A stretch of 64,000 nucleotides of DNA from Liolophura sinensis (taxonomy: Eukaryota > Mollusca > Polyplacophora > Chitonida > Chitonidae): assembly GCF_032854445.1 (NCBI RefSeq), contig NC_088298.1:10591504-10655503 (forward strand), in the 5' to 3' direction. This document shows positions 55,485-64,000 of the stretch, piece by piece (positions within the stretch are counted from its first letter, which is position 1; every line of letters starts with the position of its first letter). The translations under genes were made by a program, and so were the position numbers. The notes beneath the pieces are model-generated. The model made no database searches and had not been told where the DNA came from. It saw only the letters and a list, made by a program, of their open reading frames with translations.

Positions 55485-57130
55485 TCTTTTCCTTAGATGC
55501 CAAATATCATATATGTCTATTATACCAAGAATAAAAAAAAGAGATGGAATCTGCACTTAGCTCGCTGAGTCCGTTTTCAAGAAAATGAAATTGAGAATTT
55601 CCAGCAAAAAGTAAAAATATTGCGTAACTTTTCTTTAATTTTTTAAAACTGTTTCACGCAATATTATGCAAACTCTCGAATGCATTTAGATGCGGAGAGA
55701 GCGAATGGCTATGTACATTCAAAATACAGCACACACGCCACAGCCATGTTTTAAATACCACGGGTGTGATATCTGGTGAAACTTTGTTTACCTACACCTA
55801 ATAATAGTTTTAAATAGCAAATATCACAGTGCATTTGAGCTCTATCACAGAATAGTAAAAAATTCTGATATTTTTAAAATTGGTTAATGTACAGTTACCT
55901 ACCTTCCGTGTCTGACTCTTTAAGAACGTTCCGATCCAGTTGTGAAAAGGTAGTCACTGTTCACACAGCGATCCGATATTTCCTAATTGCAATTCGTCAA
56001 AAGCAAATTGACTTCAACAGAATTTCTTCTTTGATTTGTCTGTGATTAACTATTCAAATAATTTTTTGTAAGCCACATGTAGTACTGTAAACGTACTTCC
56101 AATATTAACGCCAAGGCTTTAGAGCCTAAAACAAATGATATAAAACTGCAAATTAAGTACGAGCTTCAAGGACAGTTGCATATACGCGAAACAGATAGCG
56201 AAGTGCACGAGCGATGTGGGTACGGTACGCACCCTAGCAGTGCCGTTTGTTCACTGGCTCAACAGGCTGTGAGCATCACAAGGACCTGTTTGGCAGAACA
56301 AGTTAATTCGCCTGCAGAATTTCACGGCAATTATCAATCGGATGTCCGGAGCAACTTCCTCTGCCAAGTAGCACACAAATTTTTGTTTTTCTCCAAACTT
56401 ATAATACCTAAAATTCTTGAGTATCTGTCATTAGCATATAATACAGGGATCAATTTTGAGCCAATCAAATCTCGTGTTACGCTTAGCCGCAGCTCGATGA
56501 CGTAACCGCTTTCCGGTTTTGACAATATACCGCGGGGCCGACAATGTGTGGTGATAATAGGGAAATACGGGAAATTGTACGATCTCAAGACAACACCACG
56601 TGCTCTGCTATAAGGGAAAATCTCGAGTCCGCGTGTGAAGTGCAACCTTTAATTGCTGTCACGACTTTTGAACACATCACTCTTCAAGCATGCTGTTTCA
56701 GTATCAGTATTAAACTAAAAAAAAAAATGACAGCTGAAAACTACGCGTGAAATTACTTTCTTTTAATTTTCAGACTTTTTGAAAGAGTTAAATGATATCA
56801 TTGCCCATAAACCCTACTCCACTATTCGTAAGTTAGATAGTAGGTAAGTTTATTAGTGAAAGCAAAACAAAAACAAGCAAATAAAGAAACATACTTTAGG
56901 TGAAATACGATATTCTAGGACAGTTTTAATGTTTCCAGCGGCCTTTCTCCTGATGCTCTCTTCACTTTTGTGCGGTCTTTTCCTTTCTGAACCAATACAA
57001 TTCTATCTGTACCATCAAACTTGGAAGTGGAGTACATAGTCAATTTTTTTTTCGTCTTCTGATTTTTTTTTTGCCGGTGTCTTTCTTCCAATTTCCTAAT
57101 TTACTTTGGCTAGTTATCGAGCTAATCACA

Positions 57131-57424
57131 CTATACCCCTGAGATTCCGTAGCGTGAAGGACAAGTGAGACGTCCTTCCAAACATAAGAGCGATCGCGAT
57201 CGTCTGCGGTCGACCCTGGACGGATCAGGAAGACTGATATGGGGAAAAGAGCCTTCCAGAGCTCTGTTAGATGCCATATGTTTAGGGTTAGGCCTCTGAC
57301 TAGATGAGGCTGGGAGGGGTGAATGGGATGTAGACGAAGCAGAAACAATAGCCTGAGGATGTTGTTCTTTAAAGCTTCGTAACAGTGGTTCGTTGACGTC
57401 GTCCACATAAATGGGCCAGTGCAA
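57131..57424 (-). other. unidentified Ser/Pro-rich open frame, possible exon
   Basis: About 97 codons to a stop, reading HWPIYVDDVNEPLLRSFKEQ, then Ser/Pro-rich sequence and a basic end RVDRRRSRSLLCLEGR. Composition looks more coding-like than its surroundings, but there is no ATG at the front, no convincing acceptor and no family match from memory. It could be an exon, a degenerate gene fragment or chance. Confidence 0.2.
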
Positions 57425-59621
57425 ACAAAGGAAACCAACAGTACTATATCATTTTTTATTCTGAAATATCTTTATGGAGACAACCTGGGAATTAGACAGA
57501 CAAAATGTACTTTATATCTTTATGTATATGCAAAACCTCACTCAAAATCAATTTCTCTTACAATGTATCTTAACAGATGAGTGTTCTGTTGTTCAACAAC
57601 AGACCAAAGGACTTCCGATTTGTTATTACACTTCAAAGGCACTTTACTAACCACGCTACCATTATTTTCCGCGGGATTTTTTTTTCTTTAATAACACGGG
57701 TCCGTTATGTTAAATCGATGGAGTGTCCTGCCGGGGGAAATAGGAGAGCGAAAGGGCACCATGTTCACGTTTTACTTCCTAAGGATAAATTCACCATTAA
57801 AAAATCCTCAAAACTGAGATGATGGAGATTGACAAAGACCGCCCTACACTATACTGAGCGTCAAAACAACCACAGATATAAGTAACACTGGTTGGCAGTA
57901 TACTCAATAAAAAGAATTTTCCCCCAATTTTCCGGCAACGGTTAATATTTTATTTTATATCCTGTTTAGATCATCGCTAATCTCTGCAAGCTTTATTAGT
58001 AGCGAAGTGGGAAGTTCTACGATGGCGTTAGTAATCAATAACGGAGTATATTATGTAGTTTCAATGACACGCCCACACGGCTGTAAATCTGTCGAAGGCA
58101 CCGGGCCGATTTTAATAATTGCCGGATGGTGGAAGCCTCCTAAAAAAAGATCAACCCTACTGCTTGTGTGGAGGCTGCGACCTTAATCTTTGTTACGGAC
58201 ATATTGTTTCCCCATAAAAGTAGTTCCCATTAAGCTCTATAATCACAAATTTGATTCGCGCCATCCTACTTTTGATTGGTCAGATCTGAAGAAAAAGGCA
58301 ACCAATCATTGAATGCTCTGTTTTCTATTGCTACATTTGATGTCTTTATTACAGCATGCTATAAGGAAGTGCTTATGGATTTGGAGAGATCAGAGGAAAT
58401 CCACATGTGCAGGTTTGTAGACTTGAAAAAAAGACACACAAAAATCATGCGGAATGTTTCGCTAACATGGCCACTAAGAAAAAAACATGCCTAGCAGCGC
58501 CCCGTAGCTGCGCATAGACTCTATCTGATGCTGTTAAGGCAAAGCAAAAGTGATGCAATCAGTAAAAATGAAGGAAGAGTTTTCGGTTTTAACAAAGTGG
58601 GGTTTTAATAAACAGATCACAACTTTAGAACCTATTTTATGTGAAACTGACACCCTCTCTGATCTCGTTCCCTGGAGAATACGTGCCTCGTGCCGCCGTC
58701 ACCACGAGAGCACGTGCATGTCATTCTCCTGCGCATGGGGCTTGTCCTTGCGGCATTTTTAAAGGAAGCAAATAGAATATCCAGAGTTAACAACAGACAA
58801 AATATGGGGATAAAAAAGACTCTTGTCTACCCAGACCAACTTCGAATCGCCCTGGGAGATCCCAGACACAGCCTGATTTTCCCCTGCTCTACGGAGATAT
58901 CGAAATAAACGCTGGGCTTCACTTGTTTTCCTTTGGCAGGTTTTCCTCTCATGGCAACTTCTTGTGGAGCGATCTTATCTAGTACATGATAGGCTAATTC
59001 AGACCAGTATCTATCTCCTGTTATCTTTGCGTCCGTCTAAACTCGCCTAGCTCCGCATGCGAGAAGCTCACAGCCGGGTGCACGTATCAGGTGTATATCA
59101 CTGGGCGAACGTAAACAGGATCCGGCCATTTACCGAGCAATATAGATAAAACCTTCCGCCAGGTTTCCGAAGTGATGCACCTCTTTGCTGCGGTATGTGA
59201 CAGGATTGCACCCATCATTACATAAAATAGACGATACTAAGCTGAGCTCATTAGAGGCAAGCTGGCTGTGTTTCTTTTGAAACTTTCAAGTCTTAATATA
59301 TACGTGTAGTGTTTTGTTATACCCGTATGTGTAAGAGTATTACATGAATAGTGTTGAACGTTGCATTGGAAATGGGCCTAACAATAAGCTATTCTGGACG
59401 TCATACTTTTATTTGGTTTAGGACAGGTATCAGAATGTCGGGTTTGGGGCTCAGATAACCGGATATGTAGAGAGAGCAAAATGATGAAAGTAAAATACGA
59501 AGTTGTTTTGACGAGAAAGACAAGAAAAAAATCTATGTACTATTTCACTTCAAATGAGATTTTAAAATATGAAGAAAGTCTACCTTTTTATACTTATTTC
59601 TTCATGGATGTGAAAGTAAGT
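57425..59621. other. gene-poor region
   Basis: No recognisable coding or repeat feature beyond short open frames. Composition is patchy, with higher-GC patches near 58690-58760 and 59030-59110. Confidence 0.35.
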
Positions 59622-59847
59622 CCTGGCCCCGGGAACACAAAGCGATCTTTGGCTTAAGTAAAAATTTCAATCATTAACTTTTGTATGTTACTTTCCGTTA
59701 TTTTAGCTGAAATTTGTTTTAGAATATCTTACCCAGAATTTACGTTGTCAAGCAATAGTTTGACCTTGTCACGTGAGAAATAACAATTTTAAACATATAA
59801 GAGATGTTGAGCTAAGTCTAAAATCACTTCGTCACCTCTGGGCCTGG
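59622..59847 (-). mobile_element. 226-bp MITE, copy 2, opposite orientation
   Basis: Reverse complement aligns along its length with 45406-45628, including both inverted ends (ACGAAGTGATTTTAGACTTA and AAGATCGCTTTGTG). Same length within a few bases, so both are near full-length copies of one non-autonomous element. Confidence 0.88.
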
Positions 59848-60855
59848 TTAATTCATCTACATGATACACGTTTTCAAATGAACGAACAACTTTCACATGA
59901 CATCTTTCGGTGCGTTTTGTTCAGCCTACCACAAAAACATTTATTTGAGTTGGAAAACATCAGTATTTCCAGGAGCTTATTGAACTTTCATTAAGATATG
60001 TCGTGGAGTTGTAGACAGATAATCGTAGACAATAAGGCAAATTGATTGAATGAATGATGTAATGAATGACTGAGTGGAATTTATTCGTGATTTATGTCGC
60101 GGACCGAGTTATAAAAGCACTCATACCATCGGATGAGCTTTTCCGCTCAGCCTTCGATTCCGTCCTACCCATCAGAAACCTGTTGGCAATCACTGCTGAA
60201 ATACAGCGCATATCTAGATATTTACTCTCAGCAATAACCTCATCAGACGCTCCGGAGTTGACTTAGGTGGTATCCTCCGTATAGAAACACATGTGTATAT
60301 AGAGAGCCGAATTAACCAGGGAGCATATACGATATGGAGTCTTACGAGGCACGAGTTTGTATGTTTACATGGAAGTCCATTGAACACGGTTTAGGTTGGG
60401 AAGAAGCACGTGTGCGCGGTGCTATGGGGGACACCCTATCCCTCTTAACAATGGTTCTATCTGCCTGGGTTAGGGTGCGTGTTTATTTACCCATATGTAA
60501 TCCTTTCGTCATTTCTTCGTATTTCTGCTAACAGACAGAATAGTACAACCCCAGCAATCCAGCGCCTCTAAGCATTTCCGTATGTCTTCTGTTCACCAAA
60601 ACATCGTTTCCCATTTTTTTTCAATTTTCCATCAAAATCTCCTAAAACGTGTTAACAACTATAGATAAAAAGTTCTTGTCTCTATTTTTTAGAAGCTGTC
60701 GATAGAAATACAGATTGTCATATACGATAGTGCGGAGGCGGTATTGAAATAAACACGATGGAGTTGCGCAGCCACAGAGGAGAATGCTGCCAATAAAGGT
60801 GAGCGGTAGGGATGAAGGGGGAGGGGGGAGGGGACTGCGTCTAACTACGGCTGCT
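59848..60855. other. gene-poor region
   Basis: No recognisable exon or repeat. A GGGGGAGGGG purine stretch lies near 60815-60833. Confidence 0.35.
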
Positions 60856-61104
60856 TCATTCACCACAACGTCCCGATTTCTCAAAGTTTGTGTCGATTAA
60901 ACACTGCATAATGTCCCGTACAACCACACTTTGTTCAGCATATATTATAGGGTTAGAAGCATTCAAGCTGTCTACGAACTTACACAGCGGATACATTAGA
61001 ACAACCTGGTGCACTTTAAACCACAAAGGTTTCCCTAAAATCTGATGTAACATATTGCGATCAGCACCCTGTCTAATAAATAATTCCATGAAATGGTATT
61101 CCAT
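60856..61104 (-). other. unidentified 82-codon open frame
   Basis: An ATG-to-TGA frame reading MEYHFMELFIRQGADRNMLH and onward. The opening vaguely recalls an ankyrin-type helix (LFIRQGADRN), but no repeat structure follows and no splice or promoter signals are evident. Could be a single-exon fragment or chance. Confidence 0.2.
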
Positions 61105-63434
<2,330 letters not shown>

Positions 63435-63779
63435 TTTCTGTAATTTGACATTGGCAAAGAATAAAATATACTTGCAAATATACATATATGATATCCAGTA
63501 GGCCTATTCAAGACTTGTGAGTACACAAACACAAATGTCCAAAGATAAGAAAAAAATCGCTCAAAATATATATTTACAGTTCGGTTTTGATATGTTTGCC
63601 TAGTTGGGCATAATGAAATTAAATTTCTTTCAGCAATTCAATAAAAGCTATACAGCTTCCAAAATCGGGATCGGTGGGTGGGAAACTTTCAAGTCATCAA
63701 AACTGACTTTGTTTCCACGAACTTTTCTTTTTTTTTAACTGAGTTCATTTGTCAGGGGATTTCGTCGAACGAGTGAAAA

Positions 63780-64000
63780 ATGGCGTAGCTATCCATGGTA
63801 ATTAGCGAAAGGGTGTTGAGCGAGTTCGGACGGCGGGGCTTCCCCTTGTAACCAGTCACCAAGCCCCGCGAGAGGTCCGCTTACGGCGGGACCCGTCCGC
63901 CGGCCGACAGACACCGCGCGCGACATAGTTTCATTTCCTAGCACTTGTGACACCAGTGCAGAAGCCAACGGAATCACAAAAGCACATATTTGCCGTAGAC
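63780..64000. promoter_or_regulatory. CpG-rich segment at the window edge, possible promoter or first exon
   Basis: CpG density rises sharply (GGCGGGACCCGTCCGCCGGC, ACACCGCGCGCGAC) against AT-rich surroundings. A 62-codon minus-strand frame crosses it without family resemblance. It may be the 5' end of a gene lying beyond the window; direction unknown. Confidence 0.3.

Larger units (their letters stand above)
51823..57130. other. gene-poor region
   Basis: No recognisable exon. Contains TA-rich DNA at 52815-52865, a G-run at 53051-53063, a tRNA-derived SINE-like element at 53320-53525, a CG-dinucleotide run at 54727-54740, a second G-run near 55096 and a SINE-B fragment at 55410-55484. Confidence 0.4.

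Overview
This is eukaryotic genomic DNA: split genes with GT-AG introns, tRNA-derived SINEs, non-autonomous DNA elements, minisatellites and microsatellites, and no prokaryotic operons. The repeats (a SINE ending in a GAGTACGGCGTAAAACACC-type tail plus AAATAAAT repeats, and a second SINE ending in a CACTCACTCACTC tail) and the two proteins point to a lophotrochozoan, most likely a mollusc. That placement is inference; no species can be named from the sequence alone.

Left part (about 2.7-17.7 kb, + strand): a complete 11-exon front-end fatty-acid desaturase gene. It has an N-terminal cytochrome b5 domain with HPGG, histidine boxes HDFGH, HYQHH and QIEHH, and about 433 residues. All exon joins keep frame. 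Ten introns are inferred; intron 4 uses a GC donor. The introns are crowded with SINEs, a 36-bp minisatellite (intron 4), a 63-bp minisatellite (intron 5), a long fold-back element (intron 7) and an inverted SINE pair (intron 2). The 63-bp array is made of copies of the last bases of exon 5 together with its 5' splice site. Intron 3 carries a diverged copy of the end of exon 3 with its splice site.

Middle (17.7-26.6 kb): gene-poor and repeat-rich, with several minisatellites and SINEs.

26.6-39.5 kb, - strand: an NR4A (Nurr1/Nur77/HR38 class) orphan nuclear receptor gene, convergent with the desaturase. Seven coding exons give about 653 residues: a Tyr/Gln/His-rich N-terminal domain, a C4 zinc-finger DNA-binding domain, the NR4[11 protein letters not shown] extension, and a ligand-binding domain ending in LPF. 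A candidate 4.3-kb 3' UTR (26.6-30.9 kb) has an AU-rich element, a poly(A) signal and several palindromic CREs. It is almost free of SINEs.

39.5-64 kb: no firmly recognisable gene. It holds minisatellites, two copies of one 225-bp inverted-repeat element, a promoter-like block at 46.4 kb (two perfect CREs and a TATA box) leading into a possible + strand transcript, a (TC)n(TG)n microsatellite, and a CpG-rich segment at the right edge that may be the start of another gene.

How it fits together: the desaturase would make long-chain polyunsaturated fatty acids at the endoplasmic reticulum, and NR4A would act as a cAMP/CREB-inducible immediate-early transcription factor. Six perfect TGACGTCA palindromes lie between 27.7 and 46.5 kb, where fewer than one is expected by chance, which fits the second role. 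Nothing in the sequence shows that the two genes act together.
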